Positions 17,583-25,588 of a stretch of 64,000 nt of DNA are shown piece by piece. Positions within the stretch are counted from its first letter, which is position 1. The number at the start of each line of letters is the position of its first letter. The position numbers were made by a program, and so were the translations under genes. Source of the DNA: UBA4665 sp036388555 (GTDB lineage: Bacteria; Patescibacteriota; Saccharimonadia; Saccharimonadales; UBA4665); assembly GCA_036388555.1 (NCBI GenBank), contig DASVRP010000013.1, forward strand, positions 124,001 through 188,000, written 5' to 3'. Under the pieces are notes generated by a model. The model was not told where the DNA came from. It saw only the letters and a program-made list of their open reading frames with translations, and did no database searches.

Positions 17583-18776
17583 ATGAAAAAGATACTTCAC
17601 TCCAGCGCATTAGTGCTGATGGCAATCCTGATACTTGGGACGAGCACCGTGGGCACGGCCAGTGCGGCGACCCCGATGACCCCCGAAGAACAGAATATCA
17701 TCGACGGAGACCGGGCCTGGCACACCCTGGAAAAGCCGTCACAGACCTGTTCCACGCAGACCGGTGACATCCCCACCGGTAATGCTGCTCAGAACGCCCA
17801 GAGCATCTTCACCTATTTCGTGCAGGTCAGGGGACTGAAGCCGTGGATGGCGGCCGGCTTCCTGGGGAATATGCAGTCCGAATCCGGCCTGAACCCACGG
17901 GCATTGGAGCCGGGGACGACCGGAGATGCACCAATATCCGGCCGCGGTTACGGACTGGTGCAGTGGACATACCCCGACCGCCAGGACCCACTGATCGAAC
18001 GCGGTAATGCACCCGGAAAGCACGTCTATGACATGGACGTCCAGCTCGACTACGTCTGGTGGGAAATTACCGAAGGACAGTTCAAACATGTCCTGGACCA
18101 GCTCGTGAAGACTACCGATGTCGTCGCAGCCACCCGGCTGATCGAGGACCGCTATGAGATCCACGCCGGCGGTCCGCAACCTGCCCGTGTCCGCCAGGCC
18201 AGGGCCTGGCTAGACAAGCTCGGTTCAAGCACCGATCCTGCAAGCATGGGCACCGTCAATAATACCTGCGGCGCTGAAGGCAGCGGTACGATCGTCGGAG
18301 ATATGAGCCTGCCGGTCGACCAGAAATGGTATGACCAGCACCCGATCTGGTTTACCAAGGACCATCATGACTATCCGTCCGCTGACATCCCCGTACCGAA
18401 GGGTACCAAGGTTTACGCGGTTGCCGGTGGCAAGATTACCAAGGCACCGATCAAGGATATCAATTGTTCCGGATGTGCCAGCGGCAGTTACGGCCGGGGC
18501 GTGGAGATCGATTCCGGCAATGGCATCACCATGATATATGCCCACGGCAGTGACGGCGGCGATATTCCCGGTGCCGCGAAGGGCGACACTGTCAAAGCTG
18601 GCCAGATGATCATGCACTCCGCCAGCACTGGTAACAGTACTGGTCCGCACCTCCACTACGAGATCCAGGTCAATGGCGACCGCGTCTGTCCGCAGAACCT
18701 GCTCAAGGCACTTGGTGAAGGATCAAAGACACTGCCGAACATAGCCGAACTGCCAAAATCAGGGTGTACCAACTAA
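17583..18776 (+). CDS. Secreted peptidoglycan hydrolase: phage-tail-lysozyme-like plus M23 domains
   Basis: This 397-aa protein has a signal peptide (1-30). Residues about 55-215 resemble the phage tail lysozyme domain (LGNMQSESGLNP with a likely catalytic Glu, then YGLVQW), which cleaves glycan strands. Residues about 245-375 form an M23 endopeptidase domain with the zinc motif GPHLHYEI and an upstream His/Asp segment. Two hydrolytic activities on one secreted protein fit a dedicated lysin that opens the wall for the T4SS, or that acts on a host cell. It follows the VanY-type gene by 3 nt and precedes an anchored protein by 1 nt. Confidence 0.85.
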   Translation: MKKILHSSALVLMAILILGTSTVGTASAATPMTPEEQNIIDGDRAWHTLEKPSQTCSTQTGDIPTGNAAQNAQSIFTYFVQVRGLKPWMAAGFLGNMQSESGLNPRALEPGTTGDAPISGRGYGLVQWTYPDRQDPLIERGNAPGKHVYDMDVQLDYVWWEITEGQFKHVLDQLVKTTDVVAATRLIEDRYEIHAGGPQPARVRQARAWLDKLGSSTDPASMGTVNNTCGAEGSGTIVGDMSLPVDQKWYDQHPIWFTKDHHDYPSADIPVPKGTKVYAVAGGKITKAPIKDINCSGCASGSYGRGVEIDSGNGITMIYAHGSDGGDIPGAAKGDTVKAGQMIMHSASTGNSTGPHLHYEIQVNGDRVCPQNLLKALGEGSKTLPNIAELPKSGCTN

Positions 18777-18777
18777 T

Positions 18778-20325
18778 ATGGAAGGGCAGATCATGAGGAA
18801 GCGCATCATTATTGGCATCGCTTTGCTATGGCTGGTCGTGTGGCTGGTCGTGTGGCTGGCGACCCATTCGGTCATCAATATCGCCGTCTCCAACCCTGAC
18901 GGCAGCAGCGACCTGAAATATACTATCACCTCGAGTGACGGCGTCAGCGACAGCTTTACCAGCAAAGATTCGCAGATCCGTAAGATCGTCCGGAAGGGAA
19001 GCTACCAGGTATTAGTCAGCCAGGGTGATGCCAGCCAGTTCACCATCCGCAGTACCCAGGCCTTCCTGCAGAAGACCGAGGTTCCGGTCAACCTCGAGAC
19101 CGAACAGTCCCGCCGCTTCGTCGGCAATAACCCGGCGCCATGCATGGCGATGATCGGCGGTAGCATGATATCCGGTGAATGTGACGCGGAAGTCGAAGAG
19201 ATACTTGGACATCTGCCGGCGACAGCCCAGTCACCAACTCTTACGGCTGCATTACCGACGAACAACATCCGGGGCATCAGCAAGGGGATGGTCACCACCG
19301 CTAAAGGTATGGTCGTCATGCTGACTCTCGACATCGCGACCGGCGCTGAACATTTCCTGCAGGAAGTCCTGCCCGGACTGAAGGCCGGTGCCCGCCAGGT
19401 CATTCCGGTGTCTGAGCAGGATATCGAGTACAAGATCCAGCCCTACAAAGACGGCGTCATCGTCTACGATAACGGACTGACTGAGTTCCGGACGTTCTCA
19501 TCACTGACCGCCAAAGCCGAGCAGATCGAGTTTGAGCAGCCCGGCGACAACACGCTCGAAGCGGTACAGATGTCCGCCATGAACGGCGCCGTCGCATTAC
19601 TCTATACCTCGGAACATTCAAATGACTCGAGCTTGGATCCGGCCACGGTCATCAAGGAGAACGAGCCAAAAAAAGAGATTGACGCTGATAGCGAAGTCAT
19701 CATCTACAGGGACGGCCAGCAGAAACACTTCACCTTTGACATACAGCTGATCGCTGCCGCCAGCTGCGGGACCGACAAGCTCTGTGCACTCAGCCAGACC
19801 GGCCTGACTGTCTACGACATCAGTACCGACCAGGCTGAAAAACTGTATACCATTTCCGACGTCCATGAACTGGCCGAGACACCGGCCGGACTGATAGCCG
19901 TCACCGAGACCGGCGTCCTATCGCTCGACATCGACGTCCAGCAAGGCCACCTGGCATACAGCTTCGGCGAATATAACTATTGTGGCGTCCAACCAGTCCA
20001 GAGCGGTTACGTACTGTGCCTGCTGAGTGACAAGAGCGGCAAGAAAGCCCTACTCATCGACCCATCTTCCGGAAATGCCGACAGTATCGACAAGAAGCTT
20101 GTAGGTATAGAGAAGACCGAGGGAGTCGATAACGTCACGGCCTACAACAATATCATCTATATCGTGCCTGATTACGGTGACGAGGTCTACGACGCAGCCA
20201 ACAAGACATATGGCTATAACCCGGCCGTCTTCCGCGCCGTCAACCAGCGGATCGGTGAAGCAGTCGTCGAATCTGGCATCGACCGCAGCAGATATACGAT
20301 TATCAACACCGGTACCCAGGAATAG
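18778..20325 (+). CDS. Single-pass membrane-anchored protein, possibly a beta-propeller (515 aa)
   Basis: One N-terminal membrane helix (about 10-30, with the tandem repeat LVVWLVVWLA) is followed by an extracytoplasmic domain of about 480 residues. The exterior is rich in beta-strands, with repeated units of about 40-50 residues (ending in patterns like GVLSLDI and GLTVYDI), suggesting a propeller. It has no recognised catalytic motif. An alternative start is the ATG at 18793. It starts 1 nt after the hydrolase stop and ends 6 nt from the convergent recF, so it is the last gene of the T4SS operon. Function unknown. Confidence 0.75.
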   Translation: MEGQIMRKRIIIGIALLWLVVWLVVWLATHSVINIAVSNPDGSSDLKYTITSSDGVSDSFTSKDSQIRKIVRKGSYQVLVSQGDASQFTIRSTQAFLQKTEVPVNLETEQSRRFVGNNPAPCMAMIGGSMISGECDAEVEEILGHLPATAQSPTLTAALPTNNIRGISKGMVTTAKGMVVMLTLDIATGAEHFLQEVLPGLKAGARQVIPVSEQDIEYKIQPYKDGVIVYDNGLTEFRTFSSLTAKAEQIEFEQPGDNTLEAVQMSAMNGAVALLYTSEHSNDSSLDPATVIKENEPKKEIDADSEVIIYRDGQQKHFTFDIQLIAAASCGTDKLCALSQTGLTVYDISTDQAEKLYTISDVHELAETPAGLIAVTETGVLSLDIDVQQGHLAYSFGEYNYCGVQPVQSGYVLCLLSDKSGKKALLIDPSSGNADSIDKKLVGIEKTEGVDNVTAYNNIIYIVPDYGDEVYDAANKTYGYNPAVFRAVNQRIGEAVVESGIDRSRYTIINTGTQE

Positions 20326-20331
20326 TCCGTC

Positions 20332-21399
20332 TTACGCGCCGAGCGGGATGATCGTACTGGTATCCATGAAGTGTTCGATGACGACATCAGCGTCGGTCGT
20401 CGTGATGAATGTCTGATATGACTGCAGGTAGCCCGTCAGCGCCTGGCGGCGCTTGCCGTCGAGCTCACTGAAGACGTCGTCGAGCAGCAGCAGCGGGCTG
20501 TGGCCGCGGGCAGCTTCTATGAGCTTCAGTTCCATGACCTTGAGCATCAGGACGGCCGTCCGGGCCTCACCCCGCGATGCGGACGTCTGGGTCAGGCGTC
20601 CGCCAATAAGTACGCTGATGTCTTCGCGGTGCGGCCCGGCGCCGGTAAAACCGCGGGCCACATCGAGATTGAAGTTCGCTTCCAGCGCCCGCAGCAGGGA
20701 CGTCCCATAGCTGCTGGTCGGCAGCTTCGTATCATAACGCAGCTCCACTAACGTCTCGCGGTGTGCCAGGCTGCTGTAGAGCTCGCTGGCATCGTCATTC
20801 ATCCGTTCCAGCAGTTGCATCCGGGCGACAGCGACACTGCCGCCGAGTTCGCTGAGCCGCACGTTCCACGGGAATATCTGCGAAGCTGCTTCCATACCGT
20901 AGCGCTTGAGCAGGGCATTGCGCTGGGTCAGGACGCGCCGGTAATCCTTGCGCAGCCGTCCGAAATGCGGGTCTATCTGCTCCAGCAGGTCGTCGAGGTA
21001 GGTCCGGCGCAGGTCCGGAGAGCCGCTCAGCATGAACAGGTGATTCGGCTCGAATATGACGACCGGCAGCGTCTTGGCGGCCAGCAACCGGCGATAGACC
21101 CGGCCCTCGATCTCATATGTCTTGCTCGGCGTCGGTTCATGTATGATCTTGATCGTCCGGGCGCTCAGGCCGTCCGGCCCGTCGACGTGAGCATCCAGCC
21201 GCGCCCAGGGCTCATCATACTGCACCAGCTCGTTATCCTTGACCCGGTACGATGAACCGCGTGCTACTACCAGTATCGCTTCCAGCAGGTTCGTCTTGCC
21301 GCTGGCATTCGGACCCACGATGATATTGACGGCCGGCGTGAACTCGAACGTCTCATCGCTGTATGAGCGGAAATGCTGCAACCTTATATCTGAAATCAT
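20332..21399 (-). CDS. recF: DNA replication and repair protein RecF
   Basis: This 355-aa cytoplasmic SMC-like ATPase loads RecA at single-strand gaps. The Walker A motif is GPNASGKTNLLEA at residues 29-41, a signature-like segment (GAGPHRED) lies near residue 240, and Walker B is LLLLDDVFSELD near 305. The length is typical. It lies downstream of dnaN on the same strand, but two large hairpin elements separate them by 329 nt. TATACT/TATAAG sequences lie just upstream of the ATG, so recF may have its own promoter. Confidence 0.95.
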   Translation of the reverse strand: MISDIRLQHFRSYSDETFEFTPAVNIIVGPNASGKTNLLEAILVVARGSSYRVKDNELVQYDEPWARLDAHVDGPDGLSARTIKIIHEPTPSKTYEIEGRVYRRLLAAKTLPVVIFEPNHLFMLSGSPDLRRTYLDDLLEQIDPHFGRLRKDYRRVLTQRNALLKRYGMEAASQIFPWNVRLSELGGSVAVARMQLLERMNDDASELYSSLAHRETLVELRYDTKLPTSSYGTSLLRALEANFNLDVARGFTGAGPHREDISVLIGGRLTQTSASRGEARTAVLMLKVMELKLIEAARGHSPLLLLDDVFSELDGKRRQALTGYLQSYQTFITTTDADVVIEHFMDTSTIIPLGA

Positions 21400-21425
21400 C
21401 TCTTATAAGTATACGTAAGTCGTAC

Positions 21426-21553
21426 GATGAACGACATCTTATCCGGCATAGCGTTCACGCGCCGGACGGCGCCCGCTGAGCCGAAGTCTCACCGGATCAC
21501 CGTTCGGGCTTCACTTTGAGACGATTACTATGCCGGATAAGATGTCGTTCATC
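21426..21553. repeat. Hairpin element 1: perfect 26-bp stem around a conserved core
   Basis: The arms 21426-21451 and 21528-21553 are exact reverse complements (26 bp) around a 76-nt interior. That interior is a diverged reverse-complement copy of the interior of element 2: the shared blocks are CGTTC-x-CGCGCCG, GAGCC, GTCTC, CCGGATC and a 17-nt block ending CACTTTGAGA (21505-21521), aligned with one 1-nt gap. The stem sequence is unrelated to that of element 2. Inside the core, AGCC plus three further bases can pair with the GGGCT side. It lies upstream of recF. It could be a structured RNA, a DNA hairpin recognised by a protein, or a mobile element. I do not recognise it. Confidence 0.9.
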
Positions 21554-21585
21554 AGACCAGCTTGGTAGCAGTATCGGGATGGGAT

Positions 21586-21712
21586 GGCGGACCGCACCCT
21601 GCCAGACAGAGTCAACATCTCAAAGTGAAGCCCGGGACCGATCCGGCGAGACCGAGGCTCGACGGTCGGGACACGGCGCGCGAACGCTCTGTCTGGCAGG
21701 GTGCGGTCCGCC
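21586..21712. repeat. Hairpin element 2: perfect 26-bp stem, same core as element 1 in opposite orientation
   Basis: The arms 21586-21611 and 21687-21712 are exact 26-bp reverse complements around a 75-nt interior. Read on the minus strand, this interior aligns to that of element 1. The 17-nt block is perfectly conserved (TCTCAAAGTG at its start, 21618-21634). The stem is completely different in sequence from that of element 1 but identical in length. It starts 16 nt past the dnaN stop, so it could also end dnaN transcription, although there is no T tract. The 32-nt spacer between the elements shows no feature. Confidence 0.9.
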
Positions 21713-21728
21713 GAGCTATATTATCCAG

Positions 21729-22841
21729 TTATGATTTCAGCGGCATGATGATGTGGGCGTAATTGTCGCTGTTCGGGTCGCGCAGCAGGGTAGGTTCGAG
21801 CTTACCATTGAAACAGAACGAGACTTCTTCGCCGCCGAAGGCGTGCAGGGCATCGAGCAGATAGCGTGAGTTGAGCGTGATACTGCCGGTGCCTTTAATC
21901 GTTCCGGCGGCGGCTGCCGTGTTCTCACCCAGCTGTGAGGCCACGGAGCGTATGCTGAGCTCGTTTTTGTCAGCGTCTACGTTAATGGTTACGCTTCCGG
22001 CAGATTCGCGGGCAAACAGGCTGGAAACCTTCGTGACGTTGACCAGGTCGGCGCGCTTGACGCGCGCTTCGACGGCGAATTCACTTGGGATAAGTTTACG
22101 GTAATCCGGATACTTGCCATCGATCAGGCGGGCGACCAAGTCTACATCGTTGGCCTGGAACAGTATCTGCTGGTCGTCGTGCGTCACCTGGACGGCCTCA
22201 TCATAATCGCCGAGGATACGTAAAAGGTCCTGGATGGCGGTCGCCGGAATCAATAGCCGGACGTCTTCGCCGTTGGTACCGAGGTCCTTCTCGGCCAGCC
22301 GGTAACTGTCGGTACTGGCGGCGAAGAGGTGTCCTTCGGTCGTCTGGAGCAGGATACCTGTCAGGACCGGCCGTGATTCGTCGCTACTGGCAGCCATGAT
22401 GACCTGCTGCAGGCCCTTTTTCAGTATCGACGCGTTGATACTCCAGGCCCGGCTCGACTCATTACCGGCATCACGCCCCTGGATAGCCGGCATGACAGGG
22501 AAGTCATCGGCTACGACGCCGTTGACGACCGACTGGTACTTATCGGTCGTGATGTGCAGCTTATGTTCTTCAAGCCGCAGTTCGATGACGCCGGCTGGCA
22601 GACTATTGATAAAGTCCTGCATCAGGCGGGCAGGGACGGTGATCGAGCCTTCTTCGGCTACCTTGGCACCGATATGCTGGGTGATCGCGATATCGAGATT
22701 CGTCGCCGATATGCTGAGTCGGTTCTCGACGGTCTTGATAAGTACGTTCGCCAGTATAGGCAAGGTACCTCGTGCGCTGGCCACCCGCGCGACGATTCCC
22801 AGAGCTTTGTTGAGGTTTTCCTGTGTGACCTGAAGTTTCAT
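21729..22841 (-). CDS. dnaN: DNA polymerase III beta subunit (sliding clamp)
   Basis: This 370-aa protein forms a ring-shaped clamp that tethers the replicative polymerase to DNA. Length and three-domain organisation are standard. It begins MKLQVTQENLNKALGIV, a typical clamp start, and ends in the conserved tail D-x-N-x-Y-x-H-I-I-M-P-L-K. It lies downstream of dnaA on the same strand, with a DnaA-box-rich 288-nt gap between them. A short A/T-rich region precedes the ATG. Confidence 0.97.
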   Translation of the reverse strand: MKLQVTQENLNKALGIVARVASARGTLPILANVLIKTVENRLSISATNLDIAITQHIGAKVAEEGSITVPARLMQDFINSLPAGVIELRLEEHKLHITTDKYQSVVNGVVADDFPVMPAIQGRDAGNESSRAWSINASILKKGLQQVIMAASSDESRPVLTGILLQTTEGHLFAASTDSYRLAEKDLGTNGEDVRLLIPATAIQDLLRILGDYDEAVQVTHDDQQILFQANDVDLVARLIDGKYPDYRKLIPSEFAVEARVKRADLVNVTKVSSLFARESAGSVTINVDADKNELSIRSVASQLGENTAAAAGTIKGTGSITLNSRYLLDALHAFGGEEVSFCFNGKLEPTLLRDPNSDNYAHIIMPLKS

Positions 22842-23129
22842 CCGAGATGCTCCTTACTATTTATTAATATACTTAGTAGTAGTTGTTATAGGGGGTGTGG
22901 AAGAAGGGGATAAGGTGCCGGTCGTATCTGTTGATCCGGCGGAAAATGGGTGTGGATGACTGTGGAATAAGGGGGATAAACCCTAGGGAAGAACCGGACA
23001 TTACCCACAGCATATGCGGTTTGTCCCCCGGAGCCTGTGGCTAAACGCAGGTTTCGTGCACAGACCGTCCGAGCCCAATCCACCGGTTGTCCCCAGAAAT
23101 CGGCTACTTTTCCACAACCTAATATGTTG
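22842..23129. other. dnaN-dnaA intergenic region with DnaA-box-like sequences
   Basis: This 288-nt gap contains near matches to the DnaA box TTATNCACA: TGTGGATGA (22951-22959), TTACCCACA (23001-23009) and TTTTCCACA (23108-23116), each with one mismatch. There is also TGTGGAATAA (22961-22970) with an extra base. It may be a secondary part of the origin or a site where DnaA controls dnaN. No gene is visible in it. Confidence 0.5.
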
Positions 23130-24578
23130 TTAAGCATACAACAATTCTCTGATATCGTTGATGGCGGTGCGGATGTCATTGTCGACATGCAGCTCCTTCT
23201 CGATCTTTTCGACCGAATGGATCGCAGTGGTGTGATCCTTGCGGCCGAGTTCCTTGGCGATCTTAGGGAAGCTGAGGTGTAGTTCGCTGCGCAGTATGTA
23301 CATGGCGACCTGGCGGGGCATGACGATGTCCTTGTCGCGTTTGGCGCTGAGTATCTCATCGACGCTTATCTGGAAGTGCCGGGCGGTACGCTCGATGATC
23401 TGTTTGGCGCTGATATGCTTGGGCCGCGACTTGGCGGCGCCGAGCAGACCGCTGACGATGGCCAGGTTCGGTTCGAGCGCACGCATCTCACAGAAGGCCA
23501 GCAGCTGGTTGAGCGCGCCCTCGAGCTCGCGGATGTTCGTCTGGATGTGGCTGGCGAGGTATTCGACGACGTCGGGCGGCAGTTCGATGGCATGACCGCC
23601 GGCTTTGGTCTGGATGATGGCACAGCGGGTCTCGAAATCAGGGATCTGCATGTCGATACTCATGCCCCAGACGAAACGGGATTGCAGGCGGTCCTCGAGG
23701 CCGGGGATGTCGGACGGCGGCTTATCGCTGCTGATGATGATCTGTTTGTTCGACTGGTGCAAGGTGTTGAACGTATGGAAGAATTCTTCCTGTACCTTTT
23801 CCTTGCCGGCCAGGAACTGGACGTCGTCGACGATCAGGACATCGGCTGTCCGATAGGTGTCCGTGAAGTCGGACATCTTCTTGAAGCGGATGGCGTCGAG
23901 GAACTCCTTGAGGAACTGCTCGCTCGAGACGTAGACGATACGGGCGCTGCGGTTACTGGCGACGACCGCATTGCCGACCGCCTGCATCAGGTGGGTCTTG
24001 CCGATACCGACGCCGCCGTACAGGAACAGCGGATTATATTTGGTGCCGGGACTGCCGGCGATCGCCTGGCAGGCGGCGTAGGCCAGTTCGTTGCCGGAAC
24101 CGACGATGAAACTCTCGAACGTGTAGCGGTCATTCAGGCCCTGGCGGTACGCGGTGCTGCGGTTGCCGCCCCCGGCCTGTCCACCGGCCGTCTGCATGCC
24201 GCCTCCCTGATTGCCGAATGTCGGCTGGGCCGGGGCCAGGTGGCGCGGTTGTTCGGACGGGCTCTGGACGCTGTCAATCCGTCGACCATCACCCAGCACT
24301 TCCGGTTCCTCTGTCGGTTTCTTGGATGCATTCGTATATATCTTATATTCGATCTTGGCAGGGTGCAGACCGTTCTTCTGCAGCGTCTCGGTGATAAGGG
24401 CGCTGTATTTGCGCTCCAGCTGCTGTTTGATGAAGACATTGGGGACTCCGATGACGGCGGCGTCGTCATCACACTTCAGCAGCTGGGTAGGTTTGAACCA
24501 TGTCATGAAGTTGCCGCGGGAAACCGACAGTTCAATCTCGCCCAGCACCGCCTGCCAAATAGTACCTCCAGGTTGCAT
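23130..24578 (-). CDS. dnaA: Chromosomal replication initiator protein DnaA
   Basis: This 482-aa AAA+ ATPase binds DnaA boxes and melts oriC. Domain I is at residues 1-85 (IWQAVLGEIEL start) and a Gly/Gln-rich linker domain II spans about 90-145. Domain III has Walker A GGVGIGKTHL and Walker B LIVDDVQFL. Domain IV ends with the DNA-binding signature GRKDHTTAIHSVEKI. The ATG at 24578 is preferred because GGAGGG lies 10 nt upstream; a GTG at 24599 in the same frame would add 7 residues. The gene points away from the adjacent oriC candidate. Confidence 0.97.
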   Translation of the reverse strand: MQPGGTIWQAVLGEIELSVSRGNFMTWFKPTQLLKCDDDAAVIGVPNVFIKQQLERKYSALITETLQKNGLHPAKIEYKIYTNASKKPTEEPEVLGDGRRIDSVQSPSEQPRHLAPAQPTFGNQGGGMQTAGGQAGGGNRSTAYRQGLNDRYTFESFIVGSGNELAYAACQAIAGSPGTKYNPLFLYGGVGIGKTHLMQAVGNAVVASNRSARIVYVSSEQFLKEFLDAIRFKKMSDFTDTYRTADVLIVDDVQFLAGKEKVQEEFFHTFNTLHQSNKQIIISSDKPPSDIPGLEDRLQSRFVWGMSIDMQIPDFETRCAIIQTKAGGHAIELPPDVVEYLASHIQTNIRELEGALNQLLAFCEMRALEPNLAIVSGLLGAAKSRPKHISAKQIIERTARHFQISVDEILSAKRDKDIVMPRQVAMYILRSELHLSFPKIAKELGRKDHTTAIHSVEKIEKELHVDNDIRTAINDIRELLYA

Positions 24579-24599
24579 GAAACTAATACCCTCCGTCAC

Positions 24600-24908
24600 A
24601 TGTCAATCGTATGTGTACGGGATACTATAGTCGATTTTTCCCGACTTTTCCACAAGTATTTTGGCAGTATACGGGGCGGGGGAGGGGTTCGCGCATTTAT
24701 GCCGATATTTATACACAGTCTGTGTTCTCATCTGATAATCTGTGGATAAGCCTTGGCAAAAGGAGGAAAACTTGGTAGGATTAGTGGGTTAATCACAGGG
24801 TAAATGTTGTCAAATAGCTACCTGCTATTGTGAAAACTACGTATAGTCAAGAGGCAGGGAAGTACTAAATCGGACCCTGTAATCCCACATAAGTAAGAAG
24901 GAATCAAT
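24600..24908. other. Candidate oriC between dnaA and rpmH
   Basis: This 309-nt non-coding region contains two perfect DnaA boxes, TTATACACA (24709-24717) and TGTGGATAA (24741-24749, opposite strand), and one with a single mismatch, TTTTCCACA (24646-24654). A/T-rich sequence with short repeats follows toward rpmH. The dnaA-rpmH gap is a common bacterial origin position. It also holds the divergent promoters of dnaA and rpmH. Confidence 0.75.
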
Positions 24909-25046
24909 ATGCCAAAGCGAACCTACCAACCCAAGAAGCGTCACCGCGCGCGAGTCCACGGATTCATGAAGCGTATGGCGTCCCGCGCCGGCCGCTCATT
25001 GCTGCAGCGCCGCCGCAACAAGGGCCGTCAGAAGCTCTCAGCCTGA
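24909..25046 (+). CDS. rpmH: 50S ribosomal protein L34
   Basis: This 45-aa, very basic protein starts MPKRTYQPKKRHRARVHGF and has the L34 signature through RMASRAGRSLLQRRRNKGR. It is a component of the large ribosomal subunit. An AGAAGGA ribosome site lies 6 nt upstream of the ATG. It starts the classical rpmH-rnpA-yidC-jag series diverging from dnaA. Confidence 0.97.
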   Translation: MPKRTYQPKKRHRARVHGFMKRMASRAGRSLLQRRRNKGRQKLSA

Positions 25047-25138
25047 TCAGTCATTAGTAATATGTTGTCGAACGTGCTATCTGTTCGTATTTTGTACAGT
25101 ATCCGCCATATCACCTTTTAAGGCCTGGGACGCACCAA

Positions 25139-25588
25139 ATGATCATCAAAGCTCACCGGTTCCACGGGTTCAACGCACTGCGGCATGTCTATAACCGCGG
25201 CCAGACGGCGCGTGGTCCGCTGATGGCCGTCAAATATGTCCGCAGCCAGCGCCAGCCCGCATCGGCCGTGGACGCCGATGAGCCTGTCAAGCAGATACCG
25301 CCGTACCGGGCGGCCGTCGTGGTCAGCCGTAAGGTCCATAAGTCGGCAGTCGTGAGGGGCCGGATCCGCCGCCGCCTATATGAGGTGATCAGGCTTGAGG
25401 AACCGTCGATGCCGGCCGCGTATGATTTCATCGTCACCGTCTTCAGCGACCAGCTGGCCACACTGCCTGCCAGCGAGCTGCGCTCACAGCTTCAGGCGCT
25501 GCTGGCGAAGGCCGGTATCATCGGCGAAGCTACCCGGACAGGAGTCGGAACTCATGCTATAGTAGACGTAAAGGAGCCTGAAATATAA
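25139..25588 (+). CDS. rnpA: Ribonuclease P protein component
   Basis: This 149-aa basic protein partners the RNase P RNA in 5' maturation of tRNA. The RNR-type motif is visible as KVHKSAVVRGRIRRRLYEVIR (residues about 64-84), with the F-x-x-V-Y-N-R-G start. It is longer than the usual 115-125 aa, with extra residues at the C-terminus. Its stop TAA overlaps the yidC ATG by one base (TAATG), so the two are translationally coupled. The 92-nt gap after rpmH carries no terminator. Confidence 0.93.
   Translation: MIIKAHRFHGFNALRHVYNRGQTARGPLMAVKYVRSQRQPASAVDADEPVKQIPPYRAAVVVSRKVHKSAVVRGRIRRRLYEVIRLEEPSMPAAYDFIVTVFSDQLATLPASELRSQLQALLAKAGIIGEATRTGVGTHAIVDVKEPEI

Noticed and set aside
18829..18860. 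Tandem 12-bp repeat in the membrane anchor of the 515-aa gene
   Set aside because: It only duplicates a hydrophobic LVVW unit inside a helix and has no sign of function or phase variation.
21426..21712. Reading the two hairpins as ordinary rho-independent terminators or as an insertion sequence
   Set aside because: There is no T tract after either stem, no transposase frame inside, and the interiors are conserved while the stems are not, which neither explanation predicts.
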